Positions 25,296 through 34,548 are shown, counted from the stretch's first letter. The stretch is DNA of 64,000 bases from Deltaproteobacteria bacterium (GCA_031264145.1 JAISEK010000127.1:1-64000); one strand, 5' to 3'. Notes: generated by a model not told the origin, from the letters alone. Made by a program: numbers and translations.

Positions 25296-28200
25296 ATGGA
25301 TTTCCAGGACATACTGCGCAAGTATCGCGCTGAAGCGTTCAGCCAGCGGGACAAGGGCGACCACTTCGAAAGGCTCATGGCCAACTTTTTGAGGACATAT
25401 CCTCCTTACGAGGGGGAGTTCGCCAAGATCTGGCTTTGGAAGGACTGCCCATTCCACAAGAGTATCAGCCCGTCCGGCAAGGACATCGGGATCGACCTCG
25501 TTCTGAGGAACGTGGACGGCGGATACTGGGCCGTCCAGTGCAAGTGCCTTGTCGAGGACGCCTATGTGAACAAACAGGCGGTCGACAGCTTTCTTGGGGC
25601 CAGCGGCAAGCGTTTCAGGGATGAGGCTGGACGAGAGTCCGTCTTCTCGAACCGTCTGTGGATCGCCACGACCGACAACTGGTCAGCCGAGGCCGAGCGC
25701 GAGTTGGACAACCAGACCCCCTCTGTCAACAGGATTGGCCTGGCCAACCTTGACGCGGCGGACGTTGACTGGGACAAGCTTGATCGGGGTCTCCACGGAC
25801 GAGAGGCCAGGCCTCCCCGCAAAACCTTGATGGAGCACCAAAGTATCGCCCTGGAGAAGGCCGTGGAGCACTTCAAGGAGCATGACCGGGGCCAGCTCAT
25901 CATGGCTTGCGGGACGGGCAAGACCTTCACCTCACTCAAAATAGCTGAGGAACTGACCAAAGGACGGGGACTGGTCCTGTTTCTGGTCCCCTCCATCGCC
26001 CTGATCGGCCAGACACTTAGGGAATGGACGGCTAACGCCAATAGTCACTTCCATGCTGTGTGCGTCTGCTCCGATGCCGAGGTATCCAAAGGCAGTGAAA
26101 AAATAATGAACGACCGCGACATGTCATCGGTGGTCGATCTGGCCCTGCCGGCCACTACCGATCCTCTACAAATACTGAGACAGTTGGAGCATGGCCGACT
26201 AAAATCGCCTCAACGCCTCAATGTAATATTTTCCACCTACCATTCAATAGAGCGGGTGGCTCAGGCACTCAAGACCGGCAAGCATGTCGTGGATCTTATT
26301 GTGTGCGACGAGGCCCACCGGACCACCGGGGTGATCTCGCCCGACGACGAGGAGAGCCATTTTGTCAAGGTCCACGACCCAGGTTTCATAATAGCGAAGA
26401 AACGCATGTACATGACGGCCACCCCAAGGATTTTCGCTGACATGGCGAAAAAAAAGGCCGAGAACTGCTCGATGGCCCTCTGTTCAATGGACGATGAAAG
26501 CCTGTACGGCCCAGAAATCTACCACCTTGGTTTCGGAGAGGCCGTTGACCGGGGACTTCTCTCCGACTATAAGCTTCTTGTCCTGACTGTTAACCGGCTG
26601 GCAGTCCCTGAGGAGCTCCAGGCCGTGGCCGCCGAGGGGAAAAAAGAGATCGATACCGATGCCGTCACCAAGCTCGTTGGCTGTCTAAACGCCTTGTCCA
26701 AAAACATGGACTATGAGCACAAAATCCTAAGCGAGGTTGACCCTGGCCGCATGCGCAAGGCGGTGGCCTTCTGCCAGACCATACCTAATTCTATGGCCAT
26801 AACGGGAAGGCTCAACCGGCTCAATGGTGACTTGGCAAGCAAGTTAACCAATGATGAGCTGGAGAGACTGGTCGATGTCAGCGCAATGCACATAGATGGG
26901 CGCATGGGGGCAACGGAACGGGACAGGCTGATGTCCTGGCTGAAAGCCGAGTCCGGCAACCAGAATGACTGCCGGGTACTCACCAATGTCAGATGCCTGA
27001 GTGAAGGAGTCGACGTACCCACATTGGACGCAGTTCTGTTCATTTCGCCCAAGAACTCCCAGATTGAGGTGGTCCAGTCAGTAGGCCGCGTAATGCGCAG
27101 GGCCCCTGGCAAGAAATTTGGATACATCATCATCCCTGTGATAGTGCCTTCTTACGTGGAAGGAGAAGCTGCCCTGGATGAAAACAAGGAATACGAGGTG
27201 CTCTGGACAGTCTTGAATGCGCTGAAGGCCCATGATGACCGCTTCAAAGCCATAATCAACAAGATAGAGTTCAACGTGGACCAGACTGATGGCAAGGGAA
27301 AATTCATAATAGGAGGAATAGCCGGTTCAGTAGAGGAAACCAAGCACTTGGCTATCCAAAAGGCCAAGGCCCAGGATCTCCTGGCCAAGGTCAGGGAAAA
27401 GGAACTACTCCTTCACAACGCAATATACGCCAAGATTGTAAAAAGGATGGGCAGCAAGCACGACATGATGCGGTGGGCGATGGATGTCGCTAAGATTGCC
27501 GATGGCTTCAAGAAGAGGATCGCCACAGTCGTCGGACAGGATGGCCCACACAAAATCGAGTTTGAAAATTTCCTTGAAAGCCTCAGGCAAACCCTCAATC
27601 CCTCGATCAATGACGCCGAGGCCATTGAAATGCTGGCTCAACACCTGATAAGTAAGCCAGTTTTCGAGGCTCTGTTCGACGACTATTCCTTCGTCAAGAA
27701 CAATCCTGTCTCAAGGTCCTTAGAGGCCATGATTGACGTCCTGGAAGATCAGGGCCTTGAGAAGGACAAAATCATCCTTAGCCGGTTCTACAAGACTGTC
27801 AGGGATGAGGTCGCCGGTATCGACAATCCCGCCGCCAAGCAGAAGATCATGGTCAACCTCTACGAGAATTTCTTCAGGCTGGCCATGCGCAAGACGGTTG
27901 ACAGGCTGGGCGTGGTCTATACCCCGATAGAGGTGGTCGACTTCATAAACCATTCGGTGGCCAAGGTCCTGAGGAGCGAGTTTGGCCGGGACATCTCGGA
28001 TCCTGAAGCCCACATTCTTGACCCATTCGCCGGAACCGGGACCTTCATCGCCAGGCTGATCCAGACGGGGCTTCTGGGGGAGGGCGACAGGCTGGCATAC
28101 AAATACGCTAACGAGCTTCATGCCAACGAGATGGTTCTGTTGGCCTATTACATAGCCAGCGTCAATATTGAGAACGCCTATCATGCGGCCATGGGCGAGC

Positions 28201-30155
28201 CGACCGACTACCACCCCTTTGACGGCATATGCTTGACCGATACTTTTCAACTTTTTGAAAACAACACGACAGATATCTTAAAAGATCAACGCCTAAAGCA
28301 AAATATTGAACGTGTTAATACTCAAACGTTAATTCCAATAACGGTTATAATTGGCAATCCTCCGTATTCCGTAGGCCAAGGCGATGCCAACAAAAATGCC
28401 AAAAATCAATTTTACCCCTTATTGGAACAGCAAATAAACTTGACTTATGGTCATGAATCTGTCTCGGCTAATGTGAAATCATTGTACGACTCATATATCA
28501 AAGCCATACGATGGGCTTCCAATAGGCTAGAATTGGAAGGTTGCGGGGTTGTGGCCTTTGTATCAAACGCCGGATGGCTGGACGGCAACGCCATGGACGG
28601 CATGAGGAAATGCCTCGCCGAGGACTTCAGCAAGATATATATCTTCAACTTGAGAGGCAATCAAAGGACTTCAGGGGAATTATCAAGAAAGGAAGGTGGC
28701 AAGATTTTTGGGTCTGGCAGCCGGACGCCCATAGCCATCACCATACTGATAAAGAACCCGGCCCATAAAGGCCAGGCTGAAATCTATCATCATGACGTCG
28801 GCGACTATTTGTCTCGAGAAGACAAGCTGGCTATATTGGCCAAGGCACATGACCTGTATAATCCAGGTTTGGCCTGGGAAAAGATTGAACCTAATGAAGC
28901 CGGTGATTGGTTAAATCAAAGAAGTGATACGTTCAAAAAATTCTATCTTATTGGTAAAAAAAATTACTTTTTAACTATTTTTAAAGATATTTATTCTTAT
29001 GGAATTACGACAAATAGAGATATATGGAATTATAATTACTCTAAAAATAATTTACTCGAAAATATAAATAATTTAATATCTTTTTATAATTTTCAAAGAA
29101 AAAAATATAATAAAATAAAATTAAATAATGATTTAACAAATATAAATTCAATAATTGAATATGATAATTGTAAAATAAGTTGGTCAAGATCTTTAATTAA
29201 GAATATTGAAAGAAATATACAACTAAAATTTGATAGCAAAAATGCTGCTATATCATTATATAGACCTTTTTTAAAACAACATTTATATTTTGATAAAAAA
29301 TTAATAGAATATATTTATACAATACCTCAGTTATTTCCAACCCAAAATCACCACAATTTAGTCATTTGTGTTTCTGGGATTGGCGTAAACAAAGAATTTT
29401 CTACAATAATGACCAATATTCTTCCTGACTTAGAATTAATTGGAAAGTCCCAATGTTTCCCCCGCTACCACTATGAGGATCTCAAGACTGAGGGCGGGAC
29501 CCAAAAGAGGACCCTTTTTGACTCGGGTACGATAATTGACGGCCACAAACGCCATGACGCCATAACGGACTACATTCTTGAGGAGAGCCGGGCCAGGTAT
29601 GGCTCAAAGGTCAACAAGGACGCCATCTTTTATTACGTGTATGGCTTTCTTCATTCAGAGGACTACAGGGCAGCGTTCTCGGCCGACCTGAAAAAGTCGC
29701 TGCCCAGGCTGCCCCTGGTGGACAAACCGGAGGACTTTTGGGCCTTCTCCAAGGCCGGCCGGGACCTGGCCGAGCTTCACCTCAATTATGAGACGGTCAA
29801 GCCTTACGGCCAGGCCAAGGTCACCGGCGAGGACAGGGGCGACTTCATCGTCGAAAAGATGCGCTTCGCCGGCAAGGACGACAGGACGGCCATCCTGTAC
29901 AACCAGTCCATCACCGTCAGCGGCATCCCCCCGGAGGCCTACGATTACGTGGTCAATGGCCGATCGGCCATCGAGTGGGTCATGGACCGCTACCAGGTCA
30001 AGGTCGACAAGGACAGCGGCATCAAAAACGATCCCAACGACTGGGCCAGGGAGCACGGCCAGCCCAGGTACATCCTGGATCTCCTGCTTGGCCTCATAAC
30101 CGTCAGCCTGGAGACCATGAAGATCGTGAAGGGCTTGCCAAAGTTGGAGTTTTGA
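25296..30155 (+). CDS. Type ISP restriction-modification enzyme (nuclease-helicase-methyltransferase fusion)
   Basis: A single 1619-aa polypeptide with the LlaGI-type order. A Mrr-like PD-(D/E)XK nuclease comes first (GKDIGIDLVLRNVDGGYWAVQCKC, residues 61-84). A superfamily 2 translocase follows (GTGKTF near 206, CDEAHRT near 336, VQSVGRVMRRAPGKK), then a coupler. The N6-adenine methyltransferase has DPFAGTGTF near 908 and GNPPYSVG near 1020, and the C-terminal target recognition domain comes last. It should both methylate and cut at one asymmetric site. Codons around 1200-1385 (28920-29450) are strikingly AT-rich, while the flanks are GC-rich, which points to exchange of the recognition domain. 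The start has AAAGGT upstream. Confidence 0.93.
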   Translation: MDFQDILRKYRAEAFSQRDKGDHFERLMANFLRTYPPYEGEFAKIWLWKDCPFHKSISPSGKDIGIDLVLRNVDGGYWAVQCKCLVEDAYVNKQAVDSFLGASGKRFRDEAGRESVFSNRLWIATTDNWSAEAERELDNQTPSVNRIGLANLDAADVDWDKLDRGLHGREARPPRKTLMEHQSIALEKAVEHFKEHDRGQLIMACGTGKTFTSLKIAEELTKGRGLVLFLVPSIALIGQTLREWTANANSHFHAVCVCSDAEVSKGSEKIMNDRDMSSVVDLALPATTDPLQILRQLEHGRLKSPQRLNVIFSTYHSIERVAQALKTGKHVVDLIVCDEAHRTTGVISPDDEESHFVKVHDPGFIIAKKRMYMTATPRIFADMAKKKAENCSMALCSMDDESLYGPEIYHLGFGEAVDRGLLSDYKLLVLTVNRLAVPEELQAVAAEGKKEIDTDAVTKLVGCLNALSKNMDYEHKILSEVDPGRMRKAVAFCQTIPNSMAITGRLNRLNGDLASKLTNDELERLVDVSAMHIDGRMGATERDRLMSWLKAESGNQNDCRVLTNVRCLSEGVDVPTLDAVLFISPKNSQIEVVQSVGRVMRRAPGKKFGYIIIPVIVPSYVEGEAALDENKEYEVLWTVLNALKAHDDRFKAIINKIEFNVDQTDGKGKFIIGGIAGSVEETKHLAIQKAKAQDLLAKVREKELLLHNAIYAKIVKRMGSKHDMMRWAMDVAKIADGFKKRIATVVGQDGPHKIEFENFLESLRQTLNPSINDAEAIEMLAQHLISKPVFEALFDDYSFVKNNPVSRSLEAMIDVLEDQGLEKDKIILSRFYKTVRDEVAGIDNPAAKQKIMVNLYENFFRLAMRKTVDRLGVVYTPIEVVDFINHSVAKVLRSEFGRDISDPEAHILDPFAGTGTFIARLIQTGLLGEGDRLAYKYANELHANEMVLLAYYIASVNIENAYHAAMGEPTDYHPFDGICLTDTFQLFENNTTDILKDQRLKQNIERVNTQTLIPITVIIGNPPYSVGQGDANKNAKNQFYPLLEQQINLTYGHESVSANVKSLYDSYIKAIRWASNRLELEGCGVVAFVSNAGWLDGNAMDGMRKCLAEDFSKIYIFNLRGNQRTSGELSRKEGGKIFGSGSRTPIAITILIKNPAHKGQAEIYHHDVGDYLSREDKLAILAKAHDLYNPGLAWEKIEPNEAGDWLNQRSDTFKKFYLIGKKNYFLTIFKDIYSYGITTNRDIWNYNYSKNNLLENINNLISFYNFQRKKYNKIKLNNDLTNINSIIEYDNCKISWSRSLIKNIERNIQLKFDSKNAAISLYRPFLKQHLYFDKKLIEYIYTIPQLFPTQNHHNLVICVSGIGVNKEFSTIMTNILPDLELIGKSQCFPRYHYEDLKTEGGTQKRTLFDSGTIIDGHKRHDAITDYILEESRARYGSKVNKDAIFYYVYGFLHSEDYRAAFSADLKKSLPRLPLVDKPEDFWAFSKAGRDLAELHLNYETVKPYGQAKVTGEDRGDFIVEKMRFAGKDDRTAILYNQSITVSGIPPEAYDYVVNGRSAIEWVMDRYQVKVDKDSGIKNDPNDWAREHGQPRYILDLLLGLITVSLETMKIVKGLPKLEF

Positions 30156-30381
30156 GTGCGGAGGGGCATCATCGGCCGAATTGCCGCCATATTGGCTGGG
30201 CGCCCGGGTTTGGGTCGGGACTCGTCGGGAATGGGGAGGCTGGGTACCGGCGGCCTTCCGCCGAGAGGACGCTGGCGACGCATACGTGGCGTCCGCGGCG
30301 GGCAGGCTCAATCGGTCATTGTCAGGCTGTTTTGGGGGACGGACGGCTTTTGCGCTGGCCCTAGGCGGCGGCGTTGACCAG
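29466..30381 (+). repeat. Direct repeat copy 1 (3' end of the Type ISP gene plus downstream spacer)
   Basis: This 0.9-kb segment recurs, slightly diverged, at 34549-35427. It runs from the codons for YEDLKTEGGTQKR to the spacer after the stop, and ends with a sequence matching the last codons of the gene at 35407. Copy 1 keeps an intact reading frame. The two copies bracket the IS element and cargo genes. Confidence 0.9.
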
Positions 30382-30546
30382 AGCGTTTTGTGCGCCCATG
30401 GCTTAGCGGATATTCGCGCGATGCACATATATTAGAACTTTCCCAATAGCTTGTACTATACACTGAACCAGTATCGCTCAACTCAGACGATAAATTGTTG
30501 TATTCAAAAGAATTATTTTTATAAATCACCCCGAAAAAAAACTTCC

Positions 30547-30581
30547 GTATAGTCTTATAATGCCGTATAATTAGACTATAC
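30547..30581 (+). promoter_or_regulatory. Palindrome with two -10-like boxes upstream of the transposase
   Basis: GTATAGTCT (30547-30555) and AGACTATAC (30573-30581) form a perfect 9-bp inverted repeat. The spacer between the arms contains two TATAAT hexamers. It lies about 25 bases before the transposase ATG and could be its promoter with a binding site for the transposase or another regulator. No good -35 box is present. Confidence 0.4.
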
Positions 30582-30604
30582 ATCCGGGAAAGGGGGGATC
30601 TGTA

Positions 30605-32104
30605 ATGCCTATACCTCAGGATATTCTCTCGGTCGAAAGGCCAACGAACACCGTGGTAACCGCTTACGGAAAAAACAAAAACCTCTATGCCGTGAGGAAA
30701 CGGACGGGCTGCAGATACGTTGGCGGAAGGCGCGTGCCGATTAACGGCCCAACAATAGGGCATATCATCGACGGCATGTTCGTGCCGATAGACTCCGCCG
30801 CTCCGGGGAATGTATCCGTGTCGCCGGCGGATCTGAAAGACTGGGCAAACGTCGTGTTATGCGACGATGTCAACAAAGACATGATCGACGAGCTCTGTCA
30901 AGTCTATGGCAGAGCGGACGCCTTGAAGATTTATTGCGTGTCGACGCTTCGCGTCTGCGATCCGGGAATAAAAGACCATGAACTCAAAAATGCCTATGAC
31001 GCCAGCTTTTTGTCAGAGATTTATTCGGGAGTCGCCTTATCAAAGAACGCCGTGTGCGATTTTCTGAACGATCTTGGAAGAACCTGTTCCCGCATCGTCT
31101 CGTTTATGAGGAACAGGACAGCCGCCGTCGATATGAGCCATCACCTCCTGATAGACGGGACGTTGAAATCCGATGAGTCAAAAGTCAATTCTTTATCGGA
31201 CTTCTCAAGGAAGGCACGCGCGAAAAGGACGCGGGACATATCGGTATTGTACGCGTTTGACCTTGAGTCGATGGAGCCCATCTGTTCCAAATGCTTTCCG
31301 GGGAACATGCCCGACATGACTTCCTACGAGGCGTTCATATCGGAAAACCGCATCACTAAAGGCGTGATCGTCGCCGATAAAGGATTCCCGGCTTCCGCGG
31401 CGGGGGAATATTTCCGAAATCACCCGGATTTGCACTATCTTAATCCGATCAAGAGAAACGCGAAGGTGATAGATGATTTACGGCTTTTGGATTTCACCGA
31501 TATCCTCGATGGGTATGATGGCGTCACCTACGTCAAGAAAGAGCACGCCAGACAGGGCAAATGGCTGTATTCTTACCGTGACGCCCACAGGGCCGCCAAG
31601 GAGGAGCAGGACTGGCTGCGGCGCGCCAAAAAAAAAGGGAACTTTGATTATATCGAGCTACAGGGCAAACAGCGGGTATTCGGGACAATGGTGTTGGAGT
31701 GTGACCTTGACCTGTCGGCGGGGATCATCTACAAGGCGTATGAGAAACGATGGGAAATCGAGATCGTGATGCGGTATTACAAGTCAGCCCTTGAGTTCGA
31801 CGAGACGCGTGTCCATGACGATTATTCCGTGATGGGCAGCGAATTCTGTGATTTCCTCTCGACCGTGTTGACTTTTAAGCAGCTCAGACGGTTTGATAAG
31901 GTCAAAATTCTTGAAAAATACACATATAAGAAAATCATGTCCGTACTTACAAGGGCAAAAAAGGTGAGGCTTGATGGGGATAACTGGAATCTCATTAAAA
32001 TCAATCCGTCTTACGAAGAGATGCTGAAAGATTTGGGTATCCTGCCAAAACCGGACGAACTGCCCAAACAAAAAAGAGGAAGGCCTCGGAAAACCGATGT
32101 ATAG
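30605..32104 (+). CDS. IS4-superfamily DDE transposase (IS1634-like)
   Basis: A 499-aa transposase. The DDE core is visible as LLIDGTLKS (first Asp), VIVADKGFP (second Asp) and the signature YEKRWEIEIVMRYYK, which fits the Y-2-R-3-E-6-K rule of the IS4 superfamily and supplies the catalytic Glu. The C-terminus is basic (KQKRGRPRK). The ATG is preceded by AAGGGGGGATC. The gene is intact, so the element may still be active. Confidence 0.93.
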   Translation: MPIPQDILSVERPTNTVVTAYGKNKNLYAVRKRTGCRYVGGRRVPINGPTIGHIIDGMFVPIDSAAPGNVSVSPADLKDWANVVLCDDVNKDMIDELCQVYGRADALKIYCVSTLRVCDPGIKDHELKNAYDASFLSEIYSGVALSKNAVCDFLNDLGRTCSRIVSFMRNRTAAVDMSHHLLIDGTLKSDESKVNSLSDFSRKARAKRTRDISVLYAFDLESMEPICSKCFPGNMPDMTSYEAFISENRITKGVIVADKGFPASAAGEYFRNHPDLHYLNPIKRNAKVIDDLRLLDFTDILDGYDGVTYVKKEHARQGKWLYSYRDAHRAAKEEQDWLRRAKKKGNFDYIELQGKQRVFGTMVLECDLDLSAGIIYKAYEKRWEIEIVMRYYKSALEFDETRVHDDYSVMGSEFCDFLSTVLTFKQLRRFDKVKILEKYTYKKIMSVLTRAKKVRLDGDNWNLIKINPSYEEMLKDLGILPKPDELPKQKRGRPRKTDV

Positions 32105-32133
32105 TCCAACTGATTGGGAAAGTTCTAATATAT

Positions 32134-32236
32134 GGTCTCAATTCCGATAAACAATTTCTGCGCAGTGGCTTTTAGGACACAATCCTTGCTTCATCAATGC
32201 AGCGACCTCCAGTTCACGCTTGCTCAGTTTTCGCAT
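32134..32236 (-). pseudogene. Remnant of a LuxR-type helix-turn-helix regulator
   Basis: The minus strand reads MRKLSKRELEVAALMKQGLCPK, the start of a LuxR/GerE helix-turn-helix. A one-base shift then gives a more family-like continuation (KATAQKLFIGIE). The fragment is cut off by the IS right end and lacks an N-terminal domain. It is only about 33 codons long and is most likely decayed. Confidence 0.55.
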
Positions 32237-32347
32237 GGCTGCTTCTCACATTTGTGTTGTTGGATATTGGAGGACTTTTATACGGAAAGTGCCCGCCAAG
32301 GGCGCAGGCGCTGGTAGAGGTTACATGGCTCATGAATGGCGCGGTCA

Positions 32348-32908
32348 TTATTCAAAGAAGCGCACCTCATTACCCTCGATAGCCTTTTTTTCTAGCCGGT
32401 CAACCACCTTACTACCCACAGCCACCGAGCAGTATACATTGTAATCGCTAGGGATATTTATTTTTCTTCGAAATTCCTCCGCCCTTGGTCCATGAAAAGC
32501 GAATAATGTAAAATTGATCCAGCATGCTCCGAGGCCGAGCGATTCCGCGGCGATCAGCATGTTCTGATTGGCTGCGGCGCAGTCCGCCTCAATCATAGGC
32601 TTATTGCTATCACCAGCCACAATGACAAGAACGGGAGCTCCATAAAACACATTATATTCCTTGATGTTACCAATGCGACGATAGAATTCTTCATTGCGGG
32701 TGGCGGCAACTTCTTTGACGGCAACGTTGAATTCCTTAAGGAGATGTTCATTCTGAACCACCACGAAAAGGCGAGCTTGACGGCCCATGGCGCTTGGAGC
32801 GGAGCGTCCGGCTTCGACGATAGCCCGGACGACGGCCTCATCTGGCATGTCAGGTAAAAACTTTTTCGCACTTCTCCGCCGAGAAATAATGCGCAGTGTT
32901 TCATTCAT
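32348..32908 (-). CDS. Nitroreductase-family flavoprotein
   Basis: A 186-aa member of the nitroreductase family, which uses FMN and NAD(P)H to reduce nitro compounds, quinones or enones. Family features are the RRSAKKFLPDMPDEAVVRAIVEAGRSAPSAMGRQ N-terminus (FMN contacts), the ADCAAANQNMLIAAESLGLGACWI core and a C-terminal SVAVGSKV segment. The ATG has AGGAGGGG upstream. It lies in a cargo block with a methyltransferase and a TetR regulator. Its codon use is less GC-rich than core genes, suggesting transfer. The substrate is unknown. Confidence 0.9.
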   Translation of the reverse strand: MNETLRIISRRRSAKKFLPDMPDEAVVRAIVEAGRSAPSAMGRQARLFVVVQNEHLLKEFNVAVKEVAATRNEEFYRRIGNIKEYNVFYGAPVLVIVAGDSNKPMIEADCAAANQNMLIAAESLGLGACWINFTLFAFHGPRAEEFRRKINIPSDYNVYCSVAVGSKVVDRLEKKAIEGNEVRFFE

Positions 32909-33025
32909 GCTTTTCCCCTCCTAAGTAATGATTCCCCCAATGATCAATCATAATACAAGACATTCAAGGGAACACAAGATAATTACACCTGGCAACATGG
33001 CTGTCCATGATATTTTAGCAACATT

Positions 33026-33682
33026 TCAGCCGAGCTTCAGGGACAACTCAACGTCCTCAGCGGCAGGTATTGATATATACTTGACTGACGAGCGCACATA
33101 CGACAGATACTCAGGGCTGCGGTCGGCGTCGTCGGCAATTACCAGCGCTCCCGGCCTGAGGCGGTTTTCCGCCATAGCCAGGACTTCGAGGTACAGCGCT
33201 TTGGAGCCGTCAAGCAGAAGTAGGTCTATGGAGTCAGGCAGATCGACACTCAAGGTTTGCAGCGCGTCCCCTTCCCGAACTTCCACCAGATCAATGAGGC
33301 CACCCGTTTTCAGGTGTTCTTTGGCTTTTGCCACTTTTGACGGTTCGAACTCGCTGGTGATCAGGCGTCCGCCTCCATTGTCACGCAAGGCGGCGGCAAG
33401 GAACAGCGTCGAGACACCGAAGGATGTGCCGAATTCGACAACTTCCCGTGCCCGGCAAGCGCGCGCCAGTACATAGAGCAGCGAGCCTGTCACCCGCGAA
33501 ACTGCGAGCGGAAAATCCTTCAACCTCCCGTAAAGGATACGATACTCAGTTTTGCTTTGTAGAAGGCGTTCAAACTCCTCATTGGAAAAAGAAAGATCTC
33601 CGATTCTTGCGTCAGATGCCGCATCCTCTTTGAGCAATGAATCCAGTAGCGGGGCCAAAGGAACGCTCGCTAATGTGTTCAT
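33026..33682 (-). CDS. O-methyltransferase family protein (class I SAM-dependent)
   Basis: A 218-aa protein related to the catechol/caffeoyl-CoA O-methyltransferase group. SAM-binding motif I is VVEFGTSFGVSTLFLAAAL. It is followed by the acidic strand RLITSEFEPSKVAKAKEHL, then SIDLLLLDGSKALYLEVLAM and the late motif GALVIADDADRS. It probably methylates a small aromatic molecule, but no substrate can be read. It is transcribed divergently from the TetR gene across a 103-bp spacer with an inverted repeat, so it is the likely target of that regulator. Confidence 0.88.
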   Translation of the reverse strand: MNTLASVPLAPLLDSLLKEDAASDARIGDLSFSNEEFERLLQSKTEYRILYGRLKDFPLAVSRVTGSLLYVLARACRAREVVEFGTSFGVSTLFLAAALRDNGGGRLITSEFEPSKVAKAKEHLKTGGLIDLVEVREGDALQTLSVDLPDSIDLLLLDGSKALYLEVLAMAENRLRPGALVIADDADRSPEYLSYVRSSVKYISIPAAEDVELSLKLG

Positions 33683-33731
33683 AGGTATTCTCCTATGTTG
33701 CTTGATGGTAATTTTCTTTAGGGCTATAATA

Positions 33732-33759
33732 CGACTAATTATTCATATTTCGCTAGTCG
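33732..33759. promoter_or_regulatory. Candidate TetR operator in the divergent spacer
   Basis: CGACTA (33732-33737) and TAGTCG (33754-33759) form an inverted repeat with 16 bases between the arms. It lies between the divergent methyltransferase and TetR genes, right after a TATAAT (33725-33730). TetR-type regulators usually bind such palindromes next to their own gene. Confidence 0.4.
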
Positions 33760-33785
33760 CATTGGCGCACAACTATTATAAAACT

Positions 33786-34451
33786 ATGTCGGAACGCAAA
33801 ACCCTCCAAATTTCTTTACGAAAACAGCCCAAGCAAGCCCGTTCAACTGAACTTGTCGCAAGCATCATGTCCGCTGCTGCTCAGGTTTTAGGAAAGGAGG
33901 GCGCGGGCCGTTTTACAACAGCGCTGGTTGCGGAGAGAGCCGGGGTGAGCATTGGCTCGCTGTACCAGTATTTTCCCAGCAAAGCGGCGATTTTGTTTCA
34001 GCTCCAGAGCGATGAATGGCGGCAGACAACCAAAATGTTGCGAAACTTGCTTGAGGATGCGCAAAAACCGCCGCTTGGACGGTTGCGCGCCCTGGTTCAT
34101 TCTTTCATTCGATCAGAATGCGAAGAAGCCGAGATGCGGGTGGCGCTTGATGATGCCGCGCCGTTGTACCGGGATGCGCCCGAGGCGCTGGAGAAAATAA
34201 CTGAGGGAGAGTACGTCTTTCGAGAGTTCATGCTTAAAGTGCTGCCTCATATTACGGAAGAAACGCGTGTATTGGCTGGCAACCTTATCATGACGACGCT
34301 TTCTTCGGCAGGAAAGCGTTTTTCGGAAAGCCCGCGAACTACGGTGGAAATTGAAGCCTACGCCGAGGCCATGTCTGATATGTTTTGCGCCTATCTTAAA
34401 AGCCTCACGTCTGAATTGTCCGTGTCCACAAGCAGGACATTCCGCTCCTGA
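33786..34451 (+). CDS. TetR/AcrR-family transcriptional regulator
   Basis: A 221-aa regulator. The N-terminal TetR helix-turn-helix is clear: RSTELVASIMSAAAQVLGKEGAGRFTTALVAERAGVSIGSLYQYFPSKAAILFQL. The rest is the variable ligand domain. The start MSERKTL was chosen because the DNA-binding domain follows at the usual distance; the longer ORF reads through the divergent promoter region. The last 20 or so codons (34391-34451) overlap, antisense, a ParA-type gene fragment, so the natural C-terminus may have been replaced at a recombination junction. Confidence 0.88.
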   Translation: MSERKTLQISLRKQPKQARSTELVASIMSAAAQVLGKEGAGRFTTALVAERAGVSIGSLYQYFPSKAAILFQLQSDEWRQTTKMLRNLLEDAQKPPLGRLRALVHSFIRSECEEAEMRVALDDAAPLYRDAPEALEKITEGEYVFREFMLKVLPHITEETRVLAGNLIMTTLSSAGKRFSESPRTTVEIEAYAEAMSDMFCAYLKSLTSELSVSTSRTFRS

Positions 34452-34540
34452 TTCAGCAGATAATCCAGCAAGGCAAAGAGAACAAGATTTTTGTCCACGC
34501 CACCCTTGCTGCCGTCAACATAATACATCGGAATATTCAT
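34391..34540 (-). pseudogene. N-terminal fragment of a ParA/MinD-like plasmid ATPase
   Basis: The minus strand reads MNIPMYYVDGSKGGVDKNLV and continues LFALLDYLLNQERNVLLVDTDNSD before a stop at 49 residues. This matches the start of ParA-like P-loop ATPases found on plasmids and conjugative elements, where the deviant Walker A would be KGGVGKS or similar. Here it reads KGGVDKN, losing the key glycine. The rest of the gene is absent. It is therefore a dead fragment that marks a recombination end. It is missing from the ORF track. Confidence 0.7.
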
Positions 34541-34548
34541 GATTATAG

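Larger units (their letters stand above)
30431..32129 (+). mobile_element. Complete IS4-superfamily (IS1634-like) insertion sequence, about 1.7 kb
   Basis: The ends are ATTAGAACTTTCCCAAT... on the left and its inverted counterpart ...ATTGGGAAAGTTCTAAT on the right. The first 17 bases are identical and the similarity continues to about 31 bases (ACTATACA). ATAT flanks both sides and is a likely 4-bp target duplication. One transposase gene fills the element. Length and structure fit IS1634/ISPepr1-type elements. Confidence 0.88.

Noticed and set aside
32197-32382. 61-aa plus-strand ORF with a hydrophobic stretch
   Set aside because: Overlaps the LuxR remnant and the end of the nitroreductase gene; no start signal and no recognised family.
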